The position numbers were made by a program, and so were the translations under genes. A DNA stretch of 64,000 nt from Corythucha ciliata. Lineage: Eukaryota > Arthropoda > Insecta > Hemiptera > Tingidae. The notes under the pieces are model-generated. The model was not told where the DNA came from. It made no database searches and saw nothing but the letters and a program-made list of their open reading frames with translations. Position 1 is the first letter of the stretch. Every line of letters starts with the position of its first letter. This document shows positions 32,805 to 44,643 of the stretch, piece by piece. The stretch is taken from NCBI GenBank assembly GCA_038030265.1, contig CM075943.1, positions 29,760,001 to 29,824,000 of the forward strand. The letters are read 5' to 3'.

Positions 32805-34371
32805 CATCGAAAAGAAAATTCTCGAATGTCTGGATGAATCAGGGATTAATAGTAATTTTGTTCTCGGACAAGTCTACGATAGACGCGGACCAGCAAGATG
32901 TCCAGTAGATTCAAGGGTGTACCCTGTGCAGGCTGGATGGAATGATGGCATCGCGCTCTACAGGGCATCAAGTCTGGGCGGGAGGAAGGTTCTATCCTGG
33001 AGTGATGGCTAAAATGTGAAATCCCCCCCCCCCCGACGTGCCGAGATTTTAATCTGATCCCACCCCCCAGGACAAATTCCTACCTACGCCCCTGAGTTCA
33101 GTATGTAGTACGATACGAGGGGAAGGTCCTTCCATCAAAAAACAAAAACTCCTAACTCAGAAGAGCGGAAAGGCTTGGCCAGTCGTTGGCCACAGATGTG
33201 ACCATATTTGCCGAATATCTTTCAATGTCTGTTAATTTCCAGCAGGTCAGTTTCTTGGTAATGCTGGAAATTTATTAATGTTGAAAGGTATTTCGTCAAT
33301 ATGGATACTATACTATCCATACCAATATGGATACTATCGCATATGCGTGGCCAAGCCAATGTGTGAGCATTCATTGACGGCCTCGGTGATACTACAAATC
33401 ACAATTGCCAATGAAAACCCTTCATCAAGTTTATCGGGCCATTTAGCAGGAATTTGTGCCTTCTTATACGGTCAACAGGAGGGCACCAGGTGTGGATTTT
33501 TGCTTGATCCCTTCTTTTAAACGTATCCTTCTTGAACGGTAATGACCCCCCCCCCCCCGGATTTCAATAGGTAGTTATTTCCTCACGGGCTCCCGTGAGT
33601 TAGTTAGATAGTTTTATTGTGATCGATTATGTTTTATAATGACCATTCGGTTCAAGTATTGCGTATGTTAGTGGCGCCTTTAATAAAGAAGGGGACAAAT
33701 AACGTCCACGCATCTCATAGCGACCCAACCCAACCCTATACAGTAGTTTTGTCCTTGTAAAAGATGCCGTATTAAACGATATACATAATTCGACCCTGAT
33801 CTGCTACCCTTGCAACTATTCCTAGAAATACTGATCAATAAAAATTAACTATAAATTTGCGGAAGTAGAATTATATTAAATTTATTATTAATTGGAAATA
33901 TTTAATTCAATGACATTATCGGACGATATTTTTCTAGAATATCGCATGCTTTCATTATTGCGCACACCTATACAGTCCAGCTTGACGCGAGCTGATTGCT
34001 ATAATTGAAAAAAAAAAAAAAGTCTCTTATCCTTGTATTGGGGTTTTCCATTCAAATAAAAACTCGAACCGGTCTTGCACTAAAATAAAATGTATTTCAG
34101 TTTTTCCTTCACAGCTCGGCGAGCTGGAGGAGACACGGACTGCAGTCCGCACGAGTGATCAATTTCAATTCCTGCTGTCACTTTTACAATACTATCAGGT
34201 CGTTTATCGGTCTTGTTGGGCAGCTCGGAATTGAAAATATTAAATTCTAAATTAAAATTAAATTAAATTATTAAATAAGTAAAAGCTTCCTAGCGTAGCA
34301 ATATCGAATGGAAAAGCCAGCGACCATAGATGCGAAAATGGAGGGAGTGCGAACAAAAAAGTGGGCCCTCC
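32805..34371. other. Intergenic, nothing recognised
   Basis: C tracts near 33025 and 33547 and an A tract near 34008. A short inverted duplication TCCATACCAATATGGATACT lies at 33296-33331. No motif-bearing frame. Confidence 0.4.
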
Positions 34372-35620
34372 TCATTTTAGTGCATTTCATTCTGAAAATG
34401 CAGTATTGGTCTCGTCGTGATGGTGGCAAACATGGGTCATGTAATGTTTTTTTCACGTTTCAGAACCTGTAGAACACGAATTCAGTGGTCTCAGGAATTC
34501 ATATATATATTTCTATGTATATAATTTATACATATATATATATGTTTATTTATAATATTTTGGCCGTTTTCTTGTTAGCACGATAACTCTCGAAGAAATT
34601 AGTTTAGCGGAACGCGCTTTGGCACAAAAATCAGTAGTCATAAGACCCCGGTCGGTATTGCGTTTGGGCCAAATCGGTATGGTGGGGGGGGGGAATAGGG
34701 GTTAAATGGTCAAAAAATCACTATAAATCACCAGTTGATTCTAGAAGCACTATATTCGGTACGTTTACTTCATGTTAGAGTAGACTTTGATTCCCATTTT
34801 AATTTTTTGAAAAAGACGAGGGGGAGGGGGTAGTGCCCCCGGGGGGGAAGCAAGTGTGTGGTCTTGTTAGCACGATAACTCTCTAGGGGTTAAATGGTCA
34901 AAAAATCACTATAAATCACCAGTTGATTCTAGAAGCACTATATTCGGTACGTATACTTCATGTTAGAGTAGACTTTGATTCCCATTTTAATTTTTTGAAA
35001 AAGACGAGGGGGAGGGGGTAGTGCCCCCGGGGGGGAAGCAAGTGTGTGGTCTTGTTAGCACGATAACTCTCTAGGGGTTAAATGGTCAAAAAATCACTAT
35101 AAATCACCAGTTGATTCTAGAAGCACTATATTCGGTACGTATACTCCATGTTATAGTAGCCTTTGATTCTCATTTTAATTTTTCGAAAAAGTAAAGATGG
35201 TGGGGGTGGTCCTTCCGGTGTGGAAGTGTAAAAATAGCGTTGAACTTCGCTAGTTCATCTTAGCACTCTAAAATTCGACTCAATAATTTAATGTAACGAA
35301 AGCCCTGGGTTCCATTGAGATTGTTCGAAAACTTTGATGGGGGAGGGTGAAATGGGGGATGAAATTTCAAAAAATCGCTTAAATTCACACGTTTAGGTAT
35401 TATATAATACGGCACAAAAATTTAATATAACAAAGCCCTTGGAAAACTACCGAAACTTTTCGACATTTTTGAAGAGAGGGGGGTGAAAATAGAGGAAGAA
35501 GTTCGGCTTAATGAAACTAATTATGGTATCAAAATTATTACTTCTGGGACTGCTTAGGGTATCCGTGTACGGAATGAAATGCACTCTTTCCGACCGCCAG
35601 CTGCCGGAGCGAAATTTTTT
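34372..35620 (+). repeat. Dispersed repeat family R, longest copy, with internal 188-bp tandem units
   Basis: Starts TTTTAGTGCATTTCATTCTG and ends with a hairpin-forming ACCGCCAGCTGCCGGAGCG. Between are words shared with copies at 42.3, 44.8, 45.8-46.4 and 49.5-50.1 kb (GTTAGCACGATAACTCTC, GAACGCGCTTTGGCACAAAA, AAAATCACTATAAATCACC). From about 34697 a 188-bp unit occurs 2.8 times in tandem (GTCTTGTTAGCACG at 34861 and 35049). A TA microsatellite is at 34500-34545. Non-coding; class unknown. Confidence 0.65.
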
Positions 35621-36789
35621 AAAATTGTCCACAGAGGTACCTAATGCGTGAAAGATACGGTCGGAAACCATGAAAACAAATTCAGAAGGTATTCAGAACA
35701 GTATTACGCTGCATTTGCTACGCTACAGTGCTGAGCCTATAAAGGTATCACGCAGACACTCGCCTGTCTGCTTTATAACGGCGTCGAAGGTCGTCGCCGT
35801 TAAAAGTTTGATTGAAGATTGGTGTCCATCAAATGAAAAAATACATATTTCAAAAATGAAGCACCAACGAAATGAATCAAAGTCAAAGTTGAAACGTAGT
35901 TGCCAGCTGAAAAGTTAATTCGCGTCTCATTTGCTTCTGGAATCTGTCCAAAAGACAATCATGGAAACCTCATCCTGTATAGGTAGTACTTTCACTTCTT
36001 TTGGGGAGGCGGAAAGGTGGGCAATGGGCATATACTCCCTAAATTTTCCTATCTTTCGCCGGGAAACCCCGCATTAGTCTCTCGACGGTTGCGTTGTAAA
36101 ACTAACAAATTTCCGACTGCTTTTAAAACTGGCAAGAGCTCAAAACTGAGTAACCGCGTATATATTATTCTCGTAAAGTCATGAAGCACACTGCAAACGG
36201 CACTCTTCAGACTTCATGCATCGGTATAACAGCTTCCAAGCGCACGAGTCTAACAGTATCTTCGGATTAATTTTTGTCAAGTGTGACAAGACTAAAAGAA
36301 GACGAAAAACTACCGGTCTAATCTATACCCTTTTAACCAGCAGCTTTGGCGCTTTGAAGAGTGACTGCATGACCAGAATCCTATTACGCAACAAATAGGC
36401 TCGTTTGGCAGGTGCCAAGAAAACTTCTCAGGTCCACCACATTTACTTGTATGGCGAGTCTCAATACTAAGTGCAAACTCATGTTCACCAAAAAGCCGGT
36501 ACCACAACAGTCATAACTCATACGTGGCTGTAGAATTGACTAGGGCTTTGAGAAATTTTTCTTCACGCTTAGATACCGTTTTCTCTGGTCACTTCTTTTG
36601 AAAAGAAAAAGCATTTAAGTTTTTTCGTTTATTTTAAATCTTACACTTTCCTCACCGAGACTTATAGGTATGTATATTTGTAAGTTTTTAGCGGCGTGTA
36701 AGTCAATCGGTCACAAGGGCAAGTGGGAAAATCTGGGGTTCACACATTTGAGATCGCGATTTTTAGTCGGTTATAATTTAATAGAGATT
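35621..36789. other. Intergenic, nothing recognised
   Basis: Frames up to 82 codons without motifs (for example 35670-35918). No clear repeats. Confidence 0.4.
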
Positions 36790-36915
36790 TCCATTCAACA
36801 CACTGCACAAGTGTAGTGCAGCGTCCTCTCCATAAACATAAATGTTTCAATTCAGAGAGGACGAGTGGGAAAACTTACACCACACAAGTGTATTGCATTG
36901 AATGGAAAACGCCAT
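36790..36915. mobile_element. Small foldback MITE
   Basis: TTTCCATTCAACACACTGCA at the left and TGTATTGCATTGAATGGAAA at the right are imperfect inverted ends. GTCCTCTC and GAGAGGAC face each other near the centre. A related half is present at 58945-59035. Confidence 0.5.
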
Positions 36916-37186
36916 AAGTGAAATGTAAGGTGTAAAATTAGATAACTAGCGCTTTATATTTAAAGTACACAATTTTTTGTACATAACTGCACGAATGCAG
37001 CAGCCGTTATGTTTTAAGCCAAAATTAATTTCGAGAAATGTTAAAAAGGAAAGCCAATTTAGGCCGTAGTATCACAGGATATTTTGTCATTTCTCTTTCT
37101 TGCTTTTTTTTTCATTTCGTTCGACTCTTTTTTTTTATTTTTTTTTGAGGAAGGAAACAATTCATCCTGAATTAATCAACCTGTGC
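36916..37186. other. 3' flank of the SVWC gene
   Basis: T-rich on this strand. On the minus strand it gives an A-rich tract with AATAAA at about 37134-37140, a possible but low-complexity poly(A) signal ~50 bases after the stop. Confidence 0.4.
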
Positions 37187-38575
37187 TTATGCTTTGGCTT
37201 TGGCAGTCGAGGCGTCGCTTGGAGGAGCCGGAGTGGGAATTTCTGGGTATTCGAGTTTAACACCGGCCTCGCAGTCGAATTTGGGACAGCAGTCTGGGAA
37301 TGGAGCGGTTTTGTTCGTCTTGGGCGACAGCTTGCATTTGGGGTTGGCCTTGGGCAGTGGGCCGCAGTCTTCGACGAGTTCGAGGAGACGTCCGTCTTCG
37401 TCAGATTTGACGCAGGTGGATCGGCCGCAGAAAGGTGCGAGTTCCCAGGAGTGACCCGGTTCGATAGTTGCGCAACGGGTCGAGGCGAAACAAACGTTGG
37501 GGAAGTCTGCAACAATAATACACGCATTTAAAAAAAAATAAAAAAAAGAACGTTGCATTAACTGCAGGAAATGGTTGTGTTGAGGTCGTTTTACGACTCG
37601 TGTGAAAGGCCCTCCAAGAGTAAAAAAGGGGAATGGGTGTTTTTTTTTTTTTCATCATTATTTCACGTGGACGAAGGAAACATAACAATAAACTTGTTTC
37701 AAAGGTCACTTGTTTCGCTTTTACCCTTAGCCATAACAGTAGAAAGTTCCAGATTGACGAGTCCTTGCCCATTTTGGAACGAAAGAGGCTTAAAGGAGGT
37801 TTACCCTTGCTCCCCCGTCCAATGAAACAAAAGACCACAATGACGTAACGTACAGTTTACTTTTTTTTCTTCCAGTTTATAAAAATTTTTAAATGAGGAG
37901 GCCGAATCAGTTAGAATGAAGGGATGGCGGAAAATACGGCAAGGGTGTTGTGATCATAGAAGCGAATCGGGGCCAAACTCTATGGCCTTCAGTACGTCGC
38001 GTTTGATTCTAATATGCCACGGCTTGTTAGAAAAAAAAAAAAACTGCGAGTAAAGAGGTGAACAAAAAAGAAAGAAAGAAAGAATGAAAGACAGTGAAAG
38101 CAAGATTTCGTAGTCAATGTCAAGCTGAGCCACACAGGAAGTTGTCCAACAGACAAACTTTATGGTTTGGACACGCCTATTTTTTTTACATTTTTAAGAA
38201 GACGAGAAAAATCTATAATTGTTTAAATAAGAACATAAAATAAATAATGTTAACGAAATAATTAAAGGTGCAACCATCAGCTGCAATACATATATGTATA
38301 TTTCAAACATTTAATCCCTTCGGAAGATTTCTTTTATGTCTTGTTCGAAGATCATAATTTAATTGTTTTGAATGAGTGATGATGATGATGAGGACAAGAG
38401 GAGGATAATGCACAAAAAATGAATTACCTCTCAGGACATCAGCAGGGATGAGCCTCCGGAAGGTCTTAGGGCCATCGTCAGCTGTAGGTTTTGCGGTGGT
38501 TTCAGCTTTTTTCTCTTCAGCTGCCCAAGCACTGCAGAGGAGAGCGACGCCCGCAAGAGCCAAAACTCCACGCAT
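37187..38575 (-). CDS. Secreted single-domain von Willebrand factor C (SVWC/Vago-type) protein, 2 coding exons
   Basis: Exons on the minus strand: 38575-38428 and 37506-37187, joined over a 921-bp GT-AG intron (phase 1), giving 155 aa. Residues 1-18 are a signal peptide (MRGVLALAGVALLCSAWA), followed by a charged linker. The SVWC domain spans ~61-128: C61, C76, C81, C97, C107, C122-C123, C128, with PFCG, VEDCG and FPDCCPKFDC, the eight-cysteine pattern of the family. An extra cysteine at 55 is unpaired in that scheme. The tail (129-155) is Pro/Ala-rich. Arthropod SVWC proteins are secreted and many, such as Vago, respond to infection or nutrition; the specific role here is unknown. A splice acceptor lies immediately before the ATG, so a 5' UTR exon exists upstream. 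Confidence 0.88.
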
Positions 38576-39572
38576 TCTGGAAATTACAGTCGAAAAATAA
38601 GGGACTTCGTCATTTAGTCAGAATAATTTCCGAAGGTAGGTCTTTCTAAGTGAAAATTATCCATACCCAAAACCAATTTATCCTGCCCTCTACAATTGGG
38701 TACCTAATTACATCCTTCGATTCCTATACGCTGTTATGGTTTATTCCCGAGGCGACACCCGCACGTTATATAACGAGCGTTACTGATATAGGAATAAATC
38801 GAGTAATGAAATATGGTGACACACCTTCAACTTACGGATGCAAGGCGCAATCAACAAAATCATCATTTACGTAATAATAAAGCATTGTTTAAATGGGGTA
38901 TTTGCCAATCGAGTTTTTCGACGGCTTCATTATTGCGCTAGCTCAGACAATTTCCCATTTCCTAGATCCCCTTCCACCACAAAATTTATTTTCAAGAATC
39001 TAGAAATTGACTACTTCATGTTCATTTTAGTGAAGAACCGCTAAATAGGTGCACTGTTTCCAATGCCCCGATCTGGCAAAAGTCAAAATTCACTCACCCT
39101 CAAGTGTATAAAAAGGTGATTTTGCAAATTTAGCACAAGGACGCCACCCTCTTGCAATACATATTATAATCTCCAGACAACTTCGTTACATAAGAGTGTT
39201 CAAGCTTCGAGGAAAGAGGCACTTTTTTGGGTCGGGAAGGGTAAGTGGCTCGTCTTGTTAAATACGCCTTGCTCGCGTGGAATCCCCCCATGCGAAGTCC
39301 CACCTTTTTTGAATTTCACTCGAAACGACCACTATTTAAGAAGAACGAGCGAGTATGATAATAATCACTATCTGGACCACGACACTGGTCAAAGCAAAGC
39401 GGAAATGCATTTAATGAAAAGTGAGAATAATTGATGGTACCTGGACAGAGAAAGTAGCTCATTTGAAAGTGAAAGTAATCACAATATTACATTGAAGACA
39501 CGAACAAAGCGCTCTTGACCGCTTCGGACAAATACTTGTTTGACTGCCTACTAATTTTCTTAAAAGTAGGTA

Positions 39573-39613
<41 letters not shown>

Positions 39614-39932
39614 GGTGATGGGTGGTTGTGAGAATGTGAGAATATGAGAATCCATTTGAAGTAAGTACTAAAATCGCGATAAGTCCCTCGTTTACAATCT
39701 CAGGAAGTTGGCAGAAAAGTGTCTCAACAGAAAAGGTCTGTGTAGGTTTAAAATTCGAAAAGCAACATTTTTGACTGAACGTGTACCTTAGCAGAGAAGT
39801 GTGCGCCACAATTTTTTAGCATTTCAGCGTTTTTGGATCAGAGAAAATGTTTGAAAGTGATTTTCTGTAATTAAAACTACTACATAGTAAAATCATTACA
39901 AAGTAATTCAAGTGCTAATTAAAAAAACTCAC
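38576..39932 (-). other. 5' UTR intron of the SVWC gene
   Basis: Minus-strand intron of 1356 bases between a GTGAGT donor at 39932 and a TTTCCAG acceptor at 38577. It includes a 38-base A tract (plus strand 39573-39610). No other gene is seen. Confidence 0.55.
39573..39610. repeat. 38-base A homopolymer
   Basis: Uninterrupted A on the plus strand. It may be the tail of a retroposed sequence on the plus strand or a simple repeat; nothing upstream shows which. Confidence 0.8.
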
Positions 39933-39995
39933 CTCGAATAAATTTTAAAAATCGAAAAAACGAAACAAAGGTTTGTTCACGCTCACTAAACTAAA
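39933..39995 (-). other. Probable 5' UTR exon of the SVWC gene
   Basis: Bounded on one side by the CGAG/GTGAGT donor and on the other by a start site about 25-30 bases downstream of the TATA box at 40018-40025. The exact start is an estimate. Confidence 0.45.
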
Positions 39996-40017
39996 AGTTT
40001 GGTAGTATAGCGACTCG

Positions 40018-40025
40018 TATTTATA
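40018..40025 (-). promoter_or_regulatory. TATA box of the SVWC gene
   Basis: The minus strand reads TATAAATA, about 85 bases upstream of a consensus splice donor and in the right order with the acceptor at the SVWC start codon. A TATA box fits an inducible secreted-protein gene. Confidence 0.5.
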
Positions 40026-40029
40026 AGCA

Positions 40030-40840
40030 AAACTGCCCTCCATCCCCCACAATAATAAATAAAAAAAAACTGTTTTAAGTCAGTTCACGACTCTATCCCT
40101 CTCTCTTCAACTCTCTGTCTCACTCCTCCACCATGACCCACCACCCCTTAGTCATACTTAGTCAGCTTCAGTCATTTCACTTGCTCCAGCCAGCTCTGTT
40201 CCTTTTTCGCGCACTTCTTCCTCACTCGTTGGGGAGGGGGGGGGGAGGCGACAAGAATAGTGGAAGAGAGAGTTAATATCTCGGTGGACCTGCTAGAAAA
40301 GATTTTTATAATTGTGTTTATATTGAAACAAACGCGCAGTAAGTGAAATAGGTATACCATTTAATTACATGCTTCCCATACGGAGATCAAACAGATCTTG
40401 TAAACAATGATTAGTTATACCTGTGAGAAGACGCCGTGAGTCACTCACTTCAGAAGGACCTGATTATGCGTATAGAAGAGAGAAGTTACCACCTCGTTTG
40501 GGCCTTGATTGAATTATTTTGTATCTGATTACATATTCAATGTGTAGGTATGCCGTCACTTGTTCGTGAATAAGATTTATTCAAAAGAAAAACTCTTTGA
40601 AACGTGACGCTTTGATGAAATTTACAAAAGCAACATCTTTTTAACTTGTACTGCGTCGGACTGCTTGTTTCAAAATATTTCCGCTTTCAATTTAACGATA
40701 ATAAACACATAATAACTTTTATTCCGTCAAAAATAAAATGAAAATAGGCGAAACGTAGCCGACTGCCGGTAATCACACGAGCACGGAATGAGAAGTGCCA
40801 CCTGCCGCTTGAGTATCGCACGCTATTTTTCCTACACCCA
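40030..40840. other. SVWC upstream region, no element recognised
   Basis: A pyrimidine-rich patch (40080-40240) and AT-rich sequence. I did not find clear kappa-B-type decamers. Confidence 0.35.
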
Positions 40841-41350
40841 AATGAGGAAGTTTCATGGGTCAGAACTTATTCATAAATTTATTTTTTAAGGTTTATTTAT
40901 GCTAAAATAGAGCATAAATCGTGATCCGTTCGTAGAACAACCCAACAGTTAATAAATACGCAATTTTTGAAGTTTTAGGTCATTTCAAACACGCCAGCTA
41001 GCATGTTTGTGTCATATGCGCCTTCTGAAAAAAAATCCACCTGTAACGTTGCTGTTGGAGAGCGGTTTGTTGTGTTTCTTTGCCTTATTTTCTACTAGAG
41101 CTCTCCGATAATAAAATAATGGAGGATAAACAGATGAGCTATTTAGAGGCATGAAAAGGACAGAGAATACAACGGATATTACGTAGCGGAAAATGTTCGT
41201 TTTGGCGGGATTTCAAATATGCCAACTTTTGTTAAGAAAAAAAAAAAAAATTTCCGAAGGGTTTTAAATTTTTATTTATCTATTTACATGGAAAGATTGA
41301 TATGCCTAATCGAAAAAAAATATTTTTGGAAAATGTGAAACTTCCTCATT
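40841..41350 (-). mobile_element. MITE family A, copy 3 (complete)
   Basis: 510 bp, reversed relative to copy 1, with AATGAGGAAGTTTCAT and GTGAAACTTCCTCATT termini. It ends close to another A tract at 41357-41371. Confidence 0.85.
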
Positions 41351-42300
41351 ATTGCAAAAAAAAAAAAAAAACATCTGTCACAAGACAACACTCGTAAGTC
41401 ACACTACGTTATCACTATCACTTGTCTTTGTCTGATATTATTCATGCCGGCTACCGATTTGATTGAAGAGGTTTTTTGTTTAAAGCGCCTTTATTTTATT
41501 AGCATGGTGCCGACTACCTTAACAGCGCAGCGTGCGTAATTAGCGTGCGGAATGACATCAATTTACAGGCTCAGCTGCCTCTGAACGTGAAGAGGCTGAT
41601 TCCAGGCAGGGTGTAGGGAAAAAAACTAACTAAATACTCTTTCAAAAGCATCTTGTTTTTCATCACCAATAAAGAAGTAAAAAGCAAAAAAGAGATGATG
41701 TTATTTAGGCTCCAACTTCTATTTCAATCCAGTGAAAGTGGACTGCACCTTATTATATCAATAAGTCAAAAGACAATGCAAGGTGAACCCCGTACAAATG
41801 ATGGCACATCAAACGTCTTTCGTAATAACTCTGTCATTATTCGCAATTATTTTGGAAAATGCATTTTGATCTGAATCGACGCAATTCTCGCCAATCTACT
41901 TATCACCTACGCGCTAGCGAAACGCGCTATCGGGGACGGACACCTTTTGTTTGGTATCCAAGTTTTTTCGAACATGATTGGTAGATTCTTGGATGCCACG
42001 TTATGCTTGCTGATAGAGCAGCGGTGGGGGCTGGATTTCTATGGCAACGTTGCCGTGTACGATCCCTATAGGATGATTATGGTACTTGAGGTTGAAAATA
42101 ATGCGTCACTTCTGGATTTTATACGGTTCAAATCTTTTTAGTTAGATCCAAAACCGTATTAAAACGCTACCCGGTTAGATCGAAGAACGTATCATAAGTG
42201 CTTAATTAGTGAGATTTTGAATGAAGTAAAAACATGAAAATCTTCGTTGACGTTCGACGGTCATATGGACCAGCTGATTGGTGGAATTTCAAAAAGACGT
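41351..42300. other. Intergenic, nothing recognised
   Basis: Frames of 60-73 codons only and no motif. Confidence 0.4.
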
Positions 42301-42530
42301 GAACGTTTTAGTGCATTTCATTCTGAAAATGCACTACTGGTCTCGTCGTGATGGTGGCACACATGGGTCATGTCATGTTTTTTTCACGTTTCAGAACCAC
42401 TAGAACACGAATTCAGTGGTCTCCAGGATTCATATATACACGACGAGACCAATAGTGCATTTTCAGAATGAAATGCACTAAAAATGTTGCTCCGGCAACT
42501 GGCTGTCGAGTTAAGTGCATTACACTACTA
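42301..42530. repeat. Family R fragments in both orientations
   Basis: 42308-42430 matches the left end of family R (AGTGCATTTCATTCTGAAAA through ACACGAATTCAGTGGTCT). Immediately after it 42441-42530 carries inverted pieces (AATGCACTAAAA, GCTCCGGCAACTGGCTGTCG). The two form a short palindrome of family R ends. Confidence 0.55.
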
Positions 42531-42619
42531 CAAGTTTCGACGTTTTTAGTTATTTAGCTATTATTCGGCATTAATTAACATTTCACTTTCTTACTCTACA
42601 TTTTTATAGCCATTCTTGT

Positions 42620-44643
42620 AGTACGGTGCAATTAGTGAAAAAAACGACCCAACCTCAACATCCAAAGTGAAAGTTTCCCTTCAACGCCAAATTGTTCCTT
42701 ACAACCCACATATTGATTGGTAAAAAGTTCCACCATTTGGAGCTATGGGTTTGGGTGGGAGGGGGTAATAAGTTAGTAAATTCTTATTTTGTACCAGTAT
42801 TTCTAAAATATTTCGAAATCTATGGGGTTTAGCGTGAAAATGAGCATTTACAAAAATAATCTTCATCAAATTGCCCACAAGAATGATCCCCGAGATAATG
42901 TTACTCAAGTGAACGGTTCGAGAGTTACAGCGGGTGTAGAAGTAAACATTTTTCGTAATTCGACGTTTTTTGTCGAAAAAACTGGCATAAGGAAACTTTT
43001 TGTTTTTTGCAAGATTGAGTTTTGTAAAATAAAATTTCAATTGAAGTGGACTGTACAATGTTGGTAATATTCCCTTCAAGGGACAACAACCTCCCCCTTC
43101 TTCACAAGGGGTGCTACTTTTGAAGGGATAATAGACTTTCATATGCCTAGGCAGTAATCACAGAGTGGACCCGTATTACTGTGACCCAAAATTTTGGGTG
43201 AAACTACGTCTAAAACCGAGTACAATGCCACTTCCGGACGGGTCCTATCTAGATCCATTCAAGATTTATGATTTTTTAAAATTAAAATAAATAACGGTAA
43301 TTGCTTTGAAAAATCCAAGATTTCTCGGCTTAAGTTGCACTTGATCCAAACGTTGATGACATTTTCAGAAACTAAGAAAAATTTCAGTCAGGATAGAGGC
43401 CATTTCATTACTTGAAATGATCGTCAAATCCTAAAAATTTGGCCTTTTGTCGTAGATTCACGTAAACTCCACAATAAGAACGCTTTCCAAAAGATTGCTG
43501 TACCCAAACGGCTTTCTCCACAGACTGGCGATGCATCACAAAAACGTCCCCATCTTATCAGCTTTTTTATGATGTATTCACATATCATCTCGACGAATAT
43601 CGTGAGCAATAGTTATTTATTTTGTAGAAAAATGCGTTTCCGCGCATTCTCGCGATGTTATTGCGAGAAATGTCAGGGGTGCCGTTAAATGTGAATACGC
43701 CATAATAAACTTTAGAAAATAAGGGACGTTTTTTTGGAGCATCGTCAGTCTGTGGAAAACCCTGTTTGGATACAGCAATGTTTTGGAATACGTACTATTT
43801 ATGGAGTTTACGTGAATCTATGACGAAAGGCCAAATTTCTAGGAGTTAATGATGATTTCAAGCAATGAAATGACCTCTATCTCACGTGATATTTTCCATA
43901 GTTCCCGAAACTGCCATCAATGTTTCGATACGGTGTGACATAAGCCGAGAAATCGCGAATTTTTGAACGAAATTGCCCTGTTTTTGCATTATAAAGAAAA
44001 AAATCATAAATCAGGAATGGCTCGAGATTGGAAACCTCTGGAGGTGGCATTGTACTCGGTTTTAGACGTAGTTTCACCCAAAATTTTGGGTCACAGTAAT
44101 ACGGGTCCACTCTGTGATTACTGCCTAGGCATATGAAAGCCTATTATCCCTTAAAAAATAGCGCCCCTTGAGAAGAAAGGGAAGTTTTTGTCCCTTCCAG
44201 GGCATATTATTAACATTGTACAGTCCACTAAAATTGCAATTTGATTTTACAAAACTCAATCTTGCAAAAAACAAAAAGTTTCCTTATGCCAGTTTTTTCG
44301 ACAAAAAACGTCGAAATACGAAAAATGTTTACTTTTACACTCGCCGTAACTCTCGAACCGTTCACTTAAGTAAGATTATCGCGGGAATCATTCTTGTGGG
44401 CAATTTGATGAAGATTATTTTTGTAAATGCTCATTTTCACGCTAAACCTGATAGATTTCGAAATATATTAGAAATACTGGAACAAAATAAGAATTTACTA
44501 ACTTATTACCCCCTCCCACCCAAACCCATAGCTCCAAATGGTGGAACTTTTTACCAATCAATATGTGGGTTGTGAGGAGCAATTTAGCGTTGAAGGGAAA
44601 CTTTCACTTTGGATGTTGGGGCTTAGGCCTAATTGCACCGTAC
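42620..44643. repeat. 2.0-kb palindrome with a mariner-like foldback at its centre
   Basis: The outer ends GTACGGTGCAATTAG and CTAATTGCACCGTAC mirror each other. The arms continue through TGGAGCTATGGGTTTGGGTG and its complement, and on without a break into the CACAGAGTGGACCC ends of the central element. A frame of ~125 codons with the same stop position is open in both arms (43142-42699 on minus, 44168-44575 on plus; TKLNLAKNKKFPYASFF, VGNLMKIIFVNAHFH). I recognise no domain in it. Confidence 0.75.
43159..44116. mobile_element. Central foldback related to the 24-kb mariner-like element
   Basis: Ends CAGAGTGGACCCGTATTAC resemble CAGGGTGGATCCGTATAAG of the 24.06-kb element, and interior words are shared (CATTTTCAGAAACTA, AGGATAGAGGCCATTT, GCTGTACCCAAAC). 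The symmetry continues outside the ends (GGCAGTAAT / ATTACTGCC), so there is no simple target duplication. Confidence 0.65.

Noticed and set aside
35560..35620. Helitron 3' end
   Set aside because: A GC hairpin is present, but no CTRR end follows and the left end does not start with TC.
37162..37531. Long frames overlapping SVWC exon 2 in the other frames and strand
   Set aside because: They are shadows of the SVWC coding sequence; only the minus-strand frame has the cysteine pattern, signal exon and splice sites.
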